Part shown: positions 9,922-20,659 of the stretch, piece by piece
Layout: each line of letters starts with the position of its first letter
Position numbering within the stretch: the first letter of the stretch is position 1
Assembly (NCBI GenBank): GCA_003255065.1
Contig: QAOA01006013.1
Location: 984,885 to 1,048,884, forward strand
Source: Cercis canadensis
Taxonomy: Eukaryota > Streptophyta > Magnoliopsida > Fabales > Fabaceae
Direction of reading: 5' to 3'
DNA length: 64,000 nt
Notes under the pieces: generated by a model
Told to the model about the DNA's origin: nothing
The model's database searches: none
The model's input: the letters and a program-made list of their open reading frames with translations, nothing else
Translations under genes and position numbers: made by a program

Positions 9922-10449
9922 CTAGTTTGCAAGAGGATTATCTGTTGACAAAAAACTAAAAATAACTAAATCCTTAATGTTCCCCTTTATGTATGTGTAC
10001 TTTCTGAGCGTGCCCTCTATAAGGAACCCAGCCTTCTCCAAAACCCTTTGGGAAGCCTTGTTCTCTACCAAAGTAAAAGCCTGTAACCTTATTAAATGAG
10101 GGAAGTCCTTGAAGACTTGTGGGAGAGCGATCTTGAGTGCTTTGGTGGTTATGCCTTGGCCCCAGTACTTGGCTGCTATAGCTTATCCTATATCTGCCTT
10201 ACACCTGTCATCACCCGATCAAGGTTTCACGGAGATAAAGCCAATGGAACGGTCATGGATGCATATTGAGCGACGCCATGGATGAGGGATGCAAACATCT
10301 CTAATGAAAGCCAAGGCCTCTTCCCTTGAACCACAAGTCTTCCACCGAAGATTCTGAGTCACTTGATCATCTCCTGCCCATAACATGAAATCGTCCACAT
10401 CGCTTAGCTTGAATGGCCTCAGGGAGATACTTGACACATCCATGGTCAT
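9922..10449 (-). pseudogene. GNAT-family N-acetyltransferase pseudogene
   Basis: A single-exon reading frame of 176 codons shows a complete plant GNAT acetyltransferase layout (RimJ/RimL-like). It begins with ISLRPFKLSDVDDFMLWAGD and continues through the acetyl-CoA-binding region AAKYWGQGITTKALKIAL to the C-terminal NKASQRVLEKAGF motif. Two in-frame stops break it: TGA after GFISVKP and TAA shortly afterwards, before AIAAKYWGQG. There is no frameshift, so the decay looks recent. The LTR of the Ogre-type element ends about 330 bases from its 3' end. Such small intronless acetyltransferase genes usually occur as families, so a working paralogue may exist elsewhere. Confidence 0.85.
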
Positions 10450-11733
10450 ATGCTATGTGAATTGTAGGACGCACGCACAAAACGCCAATCTAGCAATTTT
10501 CTGGAATATATAAAATAGATTGGTTGGAGAAAAAACCAAGGTTTTAAAGACTATGTAAGTGCTTGTAAGAGAAGGAAGATTACAAGCAAGTGAGATGAAA
10601 GTGGGAACGTGAATCAACAAAATTCCACTGCAATCACAGACCGTGGAATTTAATAAGAATAGAAGTTGATTGGATTAGATTTAGAGAGGGGCCGCGCGTA
10701 CGCAGGCCCCCACTAGCACAAATTATGACGCAGGCTCTCCCACTAGGGGAGACCTTAGGCTAGCACCCCTCCCATGTGCAATGGAGGTCACCAGCCTAGG
10801 CCATGAGCCTTCTCGATCGCCCATTGACCCCGTCCAGGTAAGTATGTTTTAACGATGCTATTGGATCCTTATTTAAACAATGCCCGCAGCCTGACCCTTT
10901 CTTGTCTCGGACGATGTGGGACTAACTTAGTGGTATAATCTAAAATCGCAACCGTCCATTACTTTATTTTTTATTTTTTACTCTTTTTATTATTATTAAT
11001 CGACGTCGTTTGTCTAGTATGAGTGACAGACTGACAGTAACAGTGTCTTTTGGGTTGCCTTCTTAGAAAGAGAAGAGTCAAGCGAAACTAATCGGATGGT
11101 TTGTGCAACTAGAACTATCATTTACCAACAATAGTCTAACAATTCAATTGCGCGTTTAGTAGAGAAAATTTTCTGAAGTATCCAAGGATTTCTGGAAAAT
11201 TTTGTTTTGAGAGAATTCGGAAAGTTTCTACAACTAAACAAGCGACTTAATTTCTGAATGTTTACGTTTGCACTTCGATTATGCCGTATTTGTGTTCTGG
11301 AGAAGTTTATGCATTTCATGATTTCATAATCAAACTCAATAGCGAGGTTATCTGAAAGGTGAAGGGCAATCGAAAGAAGAAAAAACCAGAATCCCCGCGT
11401 TGTTTCCATTGAGCCACACATCACAAGTTGTAAAGAAATTCATCAGATGCAACACTACAGAGATCATATTGACGGCCAATTTTCTTTTTGTCAAATTCGT
11501 TAACCAAACTACTGTATAATTCATTTTATCTGCAATGACTATTGAAAAGGTTTTACAAAGTCTACTTATTTATTCCTTCCAAGAAAATAGAGAAAATCAT
11601 GTCCTAGAAAAGTCTAAGTGCTATCGACCACCCAAGATATGTGGTGCATCAAGGGGTCTCTTAGTCCCCTCCCACTGCCAGAGACAAGTCACAATTGACT
11701 CATCATCCTATTCCTAATGTTAGAAACTTTAAT
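10450..11733. other. Intergenic; GC-rich repeat-like block inside
   Basis: No protein gene is supported. Bases about 10690-10930 are unusually GC-rich for this window and end in text such as CGATGTGGGACTAAC that looks like decayed transposon or LTR sequence; I cannot assign a family. A 100-codon open frame on the minus strand at 11122-11424 matches nothing I recognise. Confidence 0.4.
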
Positions 11734-14700
11734 TTATAATTTCACATTCCCCACAGGAATCAACTCTTCATCTGCCAAGCCTTGCTTTTCAGGAAGAGGG
11801 CAGCCCTGGTAGGAGTTATTGTCAGAGCAAAGCCTCAGAAGTTTGTCCCAGTAAGGGTCCTGCAGCAAGTAAAAATATGATCATAAACAAGCCTAATCAA
11901 TTAACCAATTAGAATGCCAAGTTCTTGCAGTGCCAGAATAGGTAAGGAGAAAAGTTTCAAAAGAATAATGTCATGCTGCTTTAGATAACCTAATCTACTA
12001 TATAATGTTTACAGCAGGAAAGAAAAGTTGATTGAACAGATCCAAAAACTATCCTCGAAATTTTCTTTTCTTTCTTCATTTTTTTTTTTTTGGTTACTTA
12101 AGTGCTGAGAATGAAGAATAGCAACTGAAGATCTTGCAGATATTGGAAGNACCTAATCTACTATATAATGTTTACAGCAGGAAAGAAAAGTTGATTGAAC
12201 AGATCCAAAAACTATCTTCGAAATTTTCTTTTCTTTCTTCATTTTTATTTTTTGGTTACTTAAGTGCTGAGAATGAAGAATAGCAACTGAAGATCTTGCA
12301 GATATTGGAAGATGATCAACATTACTGATCTAAACATAAAATGATATGCAAATGACAACCTATTTAAAAACTATACTGTGAGAAGGGAGACCAGTTTCAT
12401 GTTTTCTGCTTATTTTATCTACGACAGTGATAAGCGTAAAGTCTACCACAGCACAGATTAACCTTTGCTCATTTTTTTATTGAATTCAACTTGCAGTGAC
12501 AGATAGTGGGTGTGTGGTGGAGAAAAGTAACAATGTCAGTCTCAACTCACCTTACAGATGACATGTGGATTCCCAACTATGATAAGGAGTGACCTGGCAC
12601 GGGTAATTGCAACATTGAATCTTCTTGGGTTGCTAAGAAATCCCAGACAATAAGTTTTGTCGAAGTTATTGTGTTTGGCTGTAGATCTTACAGTAGATAC
12701 AATGATGACTTCCTTCTCTTGTCCCTGAAACTGTTCAACACTCCCAACCTTAACATCCAGCAAATCCCAGTCTTGAAGTACATTCTTAATTTTGACCACT
12801 TGCTGACGGTAAGGTGTAATTACCCCAATATCAGACTCATTTGCATTAGTACCTGCTATGAACTTCTGGATGAGTTCAACAACTTTGCTCACCTCAATTT
12901 GGTTAAACCATGAAGGGTTATTGCCTTCTCTCTCATCACAGCCCTGAATTCCAAAGAATAAAACAGGAAACTTTTTATTAGGAAGGAAGTCCAGTAGAGC
13001 ATATGCAGAGGACTTGTTTTCTTCTTTGCATGCTAGTAACTCTCCTTCATAGAAGAGCTTGGAAGGTAGGTCCAGAATTGCTGGATGACATCTGTAATTC
13101 TTTACCAATTTTGTCACAAAACCTTCATCCTCATTGTAATAACAGCTATATTTAAGTTCAAATAGCCTTTGCAAAAGAGATTTTCCTAATCCAAAATTCT
13201 CTGCATCTCTAGAATACACAACAGGACCCAGTTGCCTTGGATCTCCTGCAAGAACAACTACTGTTTCCCTTTGAAAAAGGTTGGATATAGGAACCAAACT
13301 TTCAGGCTCTGAAACCTGGCCAGCCTCGTCTAAGAATATATGGGAGAAATGACCGGGACTAATACCTTTAGAGTAAAGCAAAGAAGAGCTCATGTAAGTA
13401 GAAATGATAATCCTATAACGCGTTATGGCCTTAAGTGGTGGACACTTGAAAATGCAATCTTCAAAATAGCAAAATCGAATAAAATCTTCTTGTAGATGCT
13501 GAAATGGACGGCTATTAGCATTTAGCCTGAAAATCTCATTCTCTTTTATTCGAGAGTCGGAATTGTTGGTGAGCTTCTTAAGTATGTGATCAGTTGCACT
13601 ATTTGAAGCAGCACAAACAAGAATGCGGGCTTTCTTTCTGGTGGTATATATTTGTAAGATTGCTTCCACTAAAGTCATTGTTTTACCTGTACCTGGAGGC
13701 CCATATATAACATAGGGAGGAACACCACTGCAATTGAGAATCATCTCAACACAATGCTTCTGCTCCTTATTAAGTCCAGCACAAAAAGGAACAAAAGGAG
13801 TTGCTTTTATCAACCTTCTGTTGGTAGATTGAGATGGAAAGAGGAAACTAGGCTCCAAACTCTCGGCTGCTTTAACAGCTTGATACAACCTCCTTATGTT
13901 CACTCTATTGTAGGCAAACCATATATTATACGAGTTCCCATTTTGATGACTGATGTGAAATTCCATGGGAAATCTCAGTAGCACTTCATCAGCCTCAACA
14001 CGGTAAATGTATCCCTGAAAACACCAGATATATTAATACCAGAAATTAATTTATGACTAAGAAGACAACTGATAGAGCTACTCTGTCTTACTCATTTATG
14101 GTTTTTTTTTTTTTTTTCTTTGGCCATATTTTATGTAATATAAAACCATAAAATGGAAGGACAAGTAGAATAAGGAACTACTTCAATAGAGAGGAGAATT
14201 ATAGGAAAATTAGGAAAGTTGATGCTCAGTCACGACATAAAATAATTGAAATGACTGAAACTTTTCATGTTAAATTCTATTCCAATTTTCACGGACCATA
14301 ATATCCTACTGTAAAATATGGTTAAAATCATAACTAAAGATATTTATTTTTATAACTAAAACCATTTAGTCCTTCATCAAATCTAACCAATTCTCTTCCA
14401 TCATTTTAAAGCAGCATGGTAAATGCTATGATGATATAACCATTTTGATAGATTACAAACCTCAAAAGAAGTACCCTCACTTGCACTTCCAGAGACGAGC
14501 TTCGCAAAAAACACCGTCACCATGTACTAGAGAAGGCCTTTTCTCAGCCAGACCAGGGACCTCAAGAGCCACTAACTGAATCCCCTTTTTCCTCAAGGTG
14601 ACACCCTCCATATCATAGCATCTTATTTCTTTCTAAAACAAGCAAAAGTGGTATTAGACCCAACCCAATATACTACAATCTTTAATAACTACTAAGAAAA

Positions 14701-15512
14701 CTTTTCAATAATTCATAATTACCTCCAAGTGTAGTTCTTCCATGATAAGTAGTGTACTGAAGTACATGGCATAATTTTCCCTCGTTAAACCTCTAGAAAG
14801 AACTCCAGGGAGTCGCTTATTCTCCAGTAACACTCTAACATCCTGGGGAATCTCAAAGGGAGTTTATATCCACTTGCTTGTTTTTTCTTCCTTGAAGGAC
14901 GTGAGGAAACCAGAGACAGAGACAGAGACTCATCTGTAGCAAACTGTTTTCTTCTGGGATTTCTAGCACATGGCTTGTTTACAAGCAAAGACTGGGAAAC
15001 CTTGTCTTCAGCCAACAGAAAAACAACACGTTCAATCCTTGTATCCCCCACATCAAAGTACAAAATGGATGTGTGCATTCCTATTTCCTCTGGTTTGCAA
15101 GATAACCAAATGGTCAAAGTTTGGTTTGGCTGAAGTACTCTATCTTCTATAGAGAATGCCTCTAAAAAACCACGAGTAAGTTGCATATCTGATTTACTTG
15201 AGGGGGGTTCTATCAGGGATAATGTGAATGAATCTGCAGGATTAGAGCAGAATAGGTTGACTCCCCAAAGTTCCACTGGTTCACTCGTGGTGTTCTCTAT
15301 GGTGATTACACATTTACAAGTATTTCCAACAAGAATAGATTGAGGCATCTCATTCACTAATGGAAATGGTACAGATATAACAACTGGATCTTCCTTACCA
15401 AGATAATGACAGGAAGAAGATTTATCTTCTTTATAATCAATAAATCCGATTGTCCCTTTTCTCCAATGACAGAATATTCATCATCCCATTTGTCCTTTCC
15501 GATTGTGCCCAT
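11734..15512 (-). pseudogene. SDE3: SDE3-like RNA helicase gene, three frameshifts
   Basis: Reconstructed exons on the minus strand are 15512-14723, 14632-14461, 14014-12551 and 11859-11734, about 850 codons if the shifts are corrected. The N-terminal text DDEYSVIGEKGQ followed by a beta-rich domain, then a superfamily 1 helicase core with Walker A GPPGTGKT (about residue 426), DEAG Walker B (about 550) and the C-terminal motifs [19 protein letters not shown] and [11 protein letters not shown], identify the SDE3/MOV10 family. SDE3 assists post-transcriptional gene silencing and antiviral defence. Three single-base shifts break the frame: about 15450, about 14855-14860, and the A6 run at 14506-14511. 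All lie in or beside short homopolymers, and the second copy of the first region (16911 onward) is in frame. Sequencing error is therefore as likely as true decay. Confidence 0.85.
11988..12311. repeat. Near-identical direct copies around an N
   Basis: Bases 11988-12149 and 12151-12311 are almost the same, separated by a single N at 12150, inside the last intron of the SDE3-like gene. Best explained as an unmerged contig overlap. Confidence 0.8.
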
Positions 15513-16416
15513 CACTAAACTTTTATAATGGATTTTATCAGCAAAATGCTCCAATAAACTCTGATTAGATACCAACAAAAAACAAAATAAAAAGATAATC
15601 AGAATTTCTTGGCTGATAGGTACTAGAATTATCATGAAAGATGTGACTGGATTAATTTGAAAGAAGCAGCGGCATGGATACATGTGTAATGACCAAAATA
15701 AATTAAAAGAAATTCCAAGACCTGTTGGTATTTCATTAAAAATAAATATATTATATTATATGATTAATATCCCAATGGTTATATATGTTACAACTCCTCT
15801 TCTCTCTATTTTTATTGTGTTTAAAAGCTTTTGTTATTAACCTTAAAGCTATTCAGTTTTTGGCAATGTAACTGCATTATAAAATGCTTTGAAGTATTTT
15901 AAATTGGTTGAATGGTTTTGGCTTTTATTTGGCTGTTTTCTTTGTGCTTTATTTCTTTGTTTTAAAAGCTTATAATATTTATTAATTGTGGCTAACAGCT
16001 AGAATTTGAAAAAGTGGTTCACTACACTATATATATATATGTATGTGCTTCTACAATTAGAATGAGTATAAGATACATTTGTAAGTGCAACCTAATTGTA
16101 GTGTATGCATATTATTTGCTTATATTGTGTGAGTAAACATTTGGGTAGAGAAGAGTGTTGGAGAGTCCTTTCCTCCTATTTGTGTAGAATATTGGAGGAT
16201 AAACGGTGTGGCTACCGGGCTGTTGTATCCTGGAGGCAACGCGTCTAGAACTCGCTGCATCTGGTGGATATACTAAAAATCACCTGCGAGAGGCGTGAAT
16301 TGTCTTAAAATTGTTGTTCCCAAGCCTACAAAATAGAAAATAAAATACAAATAATAACAATAGGATAGAGAAAATTAGAGATGTGACACCAGGATGAGGC
16401 ACAGGTATCTCACTTT

Positions 16417-16909
16417 CACTACAAGAAATAAGCAATTTTCCAACGGAAAATTCCAACGGAATAAAATACCGTGGGAATTTTGTATAATTTCCAACGGAAT
16501 TTCTAACGGAATATTATTTTTTGAAATTCCAACGGTAATTCCAACGGAATTACATTACCATTGGAAAATTCCGTCAGAATTACCGTTGGAATTTTGCAAA
16601 AAATACTGTTTAAAAAATTTCCAACGGTATTTTCCAACGGTTTATACCGTGAGAATTTTTTAGGTTACCTTCAGAATCCCTAAACTTCTCTCAATCTGAC
16701 TCTCCTCCTCCGCCCGTATCACTCTCCCTCCCATTCTCAAATCACTCTCCTCCTCCGCCCGTATCCGCCCGTATCACTCTCCTCCACCGCCCGTATCACT
16801 CTCCCTCAGTCTCAGTCTCTGTCTCTCCCTCAATCTAAGAAATCCTTTTCCCTTTCTCTCGATCGCTGTCTCGATCGCCCAGCTCGTTCCCTTTCTCTCG
16901 ATCGCCCAG
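16417..16909 (+). mobile_element. CACTA (En/Spm) transposon terminus, truncated
   Basis: Starts with CACTACAAGAAA, the standard CACTA terminus, followed by many short subterminal repeats of the CCAACGG / CCGTTGG type in both orientations (16435-16650). After that comes a CT-rich stretch with CCGCCCGTATCACTCT repeats, ending at the N at 16910. Only this end is present. The matching position in the second copy of the surrounding sequence (about 18127) has no CACTA element. Confidence 0.8.
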
Positions 16910-16910
16910 N

Positions 16911-17240
16911 CATATCTGATTTACTTGAGGGGGGTTCTATCAGGGATAATGTGAATGAATCTGCAGGATTAGAGCAGAATAGGTTGACTCCCCAAAGTTC
17001 CACTGGTTCACTCGTGGTGTTCTCTATGGTGATTGCACATTTACAAGTATTTCCAACAAGAATAGATTGAGGCATCCCATTCACTAATGGAAATGGTACA
17101 GATATAACAACCGGATCTTCCTTACCAAGATAATGACAGGAAGAAGATTTATCTTCTTTATAATCAATAAATCCGATTTGTCCCTTTTCTCCAATGACAG
17201 AATATTCATCATCCCATTTGTCCTTTCCGATTGTGCCCAT
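16911..17240 (-). pseudogene. Second partial copy of SDE3-like exon 1
   Basis: Carries the first 110 codons of the SDE3-like protein from the ATG at 17240 (MGTIGKDKWDDEYSVIG...) down to SSKSDM, where it is cut by the N at 16910. Unlike the longer copy it has no frameshift here: it reads GEKGQIGFIDY straight through. Protein differences are few (for example K-C-A-I against K-C-V-I). It belongs to a 1.2-kb duplication (15184-16416 against 16911-18127) whose copies differ at roughly 2-3% of positions by eye. It is either the other haplotype or an old tandem copy. Confidence 0.7.
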
Positions 17241-17656
17241 CACTAAACTTTTATAGTGGATTTTATCAGCAAAATGCTCCAATACCAACAAAAAACAAAA
17301 TAAAAAGATAATCAGAATTTCCTGGCTGATGGGTACTAGAACTATCATGAAAGATGTGACTGGATTAATTTGAAAGAAGCAGCGGCATGGATACATGTGT
17401 AATGACCAAAATAAATTAAAAGAAATTCCAAGACCAGTTGGTATTTCATTAAAAATAAATATATTATATTATATGATTAATATCCCAATGGTTATATATG
17501 TTACAACTCCTATTCTCTTTATTTTTATTGTGTTTAAAAGCTTTTATTATTAGCCTTAAAGCTATTCAGTTTTGGGCAATGTAACTGCATTATAAAATGC
17601 TTTGAAGTACTTTAAATTGGTTGAATGGTTTTGGCTTTTATTTGGCTGTTTTCTTT

Positions 17657-18497
17657 GTGCTTTATTTCTTTGTTTTAAAAGCTTATAATATTTATTTAAT
17701 TGTGGCTAACAGCTAGAATTTGAAAAGGTGGTTCACTACACTATATATATATGTGTATGTGTTTCTACAATTAGAATGAGTATGAGATACATTTGTAAGT
17801 GTAACCTAATTGTAGTGCATGTATATTATTTGCTTATATTATGTGAGTAAACACTTGGGTAGAGAAGAGTGTTGGAGAGTCATTTCCTCCTATTTGTGTA
17901 GAATATTGGAGGATAAACGGTGTGGCTACCAGGCTGTTGTATCCTGGAGGCAACGCGTCTAGAACTCGCTGCACCTGGTGGATATACTAAAAATCACCTG
18001 CGAGAGGCGTGAATTGTCTTAAAATTGTTGTTCGTAAGCCTACAAAATAGAAAATAAAATACAAATAATAACAATATGATAGAGAAAATTAGAGATGTGA
18101 CACCAGGATGAGGCACGGGTATCTCGCTTTTTTAAGACAATTCACGCCTCTCGCAGGTGATTTTTAGTATATCCACCATGTGCAGTGAGTTCTAGACGCG
18201 TTGCCTTCAGGATACAACAGCCCGGTAGCCACACCGTTTATCCTCCAATATTCTGCACAAATAGGAGGAAAGGACTCTCCAACACTCTTCTCTACCCAAG
18301 TGTTTACTCACACAATATAAGCAAATAATATGCATACACTACAATTAGGTTACACTTACAAATGTATCTCATACTCATTCTAATTGTAGAAGCACATACA
18401 CATATATATATAGTGTAGTGAACCACATTTTCAAATTCTAGCTGTTAGCCACAATTAAATAAATATTATAAGCTTTTAAAACAAAGAAATAAAGCAC
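17657..18497. repeat. Inverted repeat, 368-bp arms
   Basis: Bases 17657-18024 and 18130-18497 are reverse complements with only scattered mismatches, around a 105-bp spacer. The arm includes text such as GGCAACGCGTCTAGAACTCGCTGC. The same sequence, in one orientation, also lies upstream of the longer SDE3-like copy (from about 15945 to 16310). The source of the arm sequence is unknown; it has no coding potential. RNA across it would fold into a long hairpin. Confidence 0.8.
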
Positions 18498-20659
18498 CAA
18501 CGCTAATACCAGCGCTAATACCAGAAAAGCCAAATGTTCAGGGGACTCATCCAATGGAAAAACAATAATGATATATGAGATTCCTGAGGCTAACAAGAAT
18601 TGAAGTGGATACTTGTACAAACAATAATTAGGAAAAATGAAAACTTTATAAGAAAATGTCAAGAATCGATTCAATTTAAAAGCTTAAATTATTAGGTGCA
18701 ACCATGAAAGTGAAATGAGACGTAAGGATTAAACTCTTAATCACTTAATTAAAAGAGACTAAATCATATTAATGATCAATTCAAACTTTCAGTTACAAGC
18801 AAGGTGAAAAAAAATTCATAAACCATATCTGGGCAAAATACCGAAATGTAACATGTGATTGGACGAATAGTAAGTTCAACTAGAGACAAAGGACCCTTCC
18901 GATCATATTCAAAATATAATCCCAAATTACTTCTTTAATTTCAATAAAAAATAACCAGAGACATATAACTAAAAGTAATAAAAAAAAGTACCAAAAAGTT
19001 TACAGTTCGGCAATAAAAATAAGGAAACAAGGTAGAATGTGGGACTCCGCCAAATGTAGATGAAAAGCACAAATGAATCAGTAACCAAACATGAGAAGCG
19101 ATAAAAAGCTGCCACCTTTGATGGAAAACACTACAAAACGTATGTGAAAAATAGAAGCCGAGAACTTGAATAGTAACTTTAATTGAGAGAAAGAGAGAGA
19201 GGGAACCCAGCTCAGCAAACGAGTGTAAATGACAATCTGATATTTCTTGTTCTTGAATAAAGAGCTCAAGTAAATAAAAATTGACAATTTAAATGTTCAG
19301 CTCTCCCAACAAAATAGAGAACACAAACTTGATGTAGAAGAAGGAGTAAACTGTTATCTGCACGCGAAAAATATGACTAGCGAAGTATCACGCTCCTTGC
19401 GTGGATTGGCTGATATGGGTTACTGGGTAGGTAGTTCTAATATTAGACGCCCGATGTTGTTATTACAGCATATAAATTTACGCGCGAATGGTAGCTAAAC
19501 ATTTCAATCCAAATAAATTAAAGAAAAAAAAATTATTCTCAAGAACGTGAGAATATTTCTCAGATGGAGCCAAAAGAACTTACTTTCTATGTACGTACCT
19601 AGTCATTAGTATTATTTTATTTATTTTCAAAAGAATAATTACATATATAAATAAAACAATTACAAAATATTAAAAAATAACCATATATGCCATTAAAATA
19701 ATTACATAATAGAAAAATATTTTAATCATTTCATACTATATGAAAGGTACTTACTTTTTAAAAATTAGGCCCCATTTGTTGAAAGGTTGTGAAACATGTA
19801 TGTCATGTTATGTACCTAGTCATTAGTTAAATAGGTTTGAATAAGACTCATTTAGTAATTTTGGTATTGTTGTAAATGTCTCAAAACCAAGAGTCAGATA
19901 GCAATTGTTTTTATTTACACTTTTTAGCATGTTTTCTAACTAAATGTTCTAGCACATTTTAAGTAATTTAATTTTTTGAAATCTTTACAGTAACACTAAA
20001 ATTACATTGTAGATCCCACTTAAACACACTCAAAACCCATCCAAAGAAGGTGAGGGTAGCATAATGCTCACCAAAATTAAAAGCTACTAGTCTCGTTTGT
20101 TGTCTAATTTGCATAGGGATAGGGTACGTGACTTAAATCTCTTTTTTTTAATTGTTATACCGCCAGTATTGATATACTCCATAAATCACAAAAAAACATA
20201 TTTATCATATGACCATATCAATGAAAACAAAGAGGATAAACTGATATACCTACGCCAATTCCCGAACCAATCCTACTTGGAATTAGAGGATTCAGTTCTG
20301 GTGTCAGCGCTTTTTGTTATGTATAATCCCAAATGAGTCGAACCATGTTCACTCTTAGAACAAGAGTAGCCAGTGGATCAATGTCAGTGGACAAAATGAT
20401 TTGCTCCAGATTCTGAGTTTCTTCGAGGTGGAATGAAAAAGGAGAGACCTACTCATCAACTGACAAAAACATTTTTTCAATTCATAACCGCCTATCCATC
20501 CTAACATTCAGCTTACTGCGAGCTTGCTTGCTTGTTTTGCGTGGACCAAATAATCCAGAGAGCGCCTGCAGACTGGTTCTACCATATGTGGGTACCTCTC
20601 TAAATGACTAAAACTTGGAGTGAGGCCCTTGCTGTTTAATATTTAACTTCAAAATGACT
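18498..20659. other. Intergenic, no gene seen
   Basis: AT-rich DNA between the SDE3-like region and the 3' end of the SEC-C gene. A few open frames of 60-80 codons show no recognisable protein character. Confidence 0.5.

Noticed and set aside
11122-11424. 100-codon minus-strand frame with a hydrophobic N-terminus
   Set aside because: Looks like a possible small secreted protein at first, but no cysteine pattern or family resemblance; could be chance.
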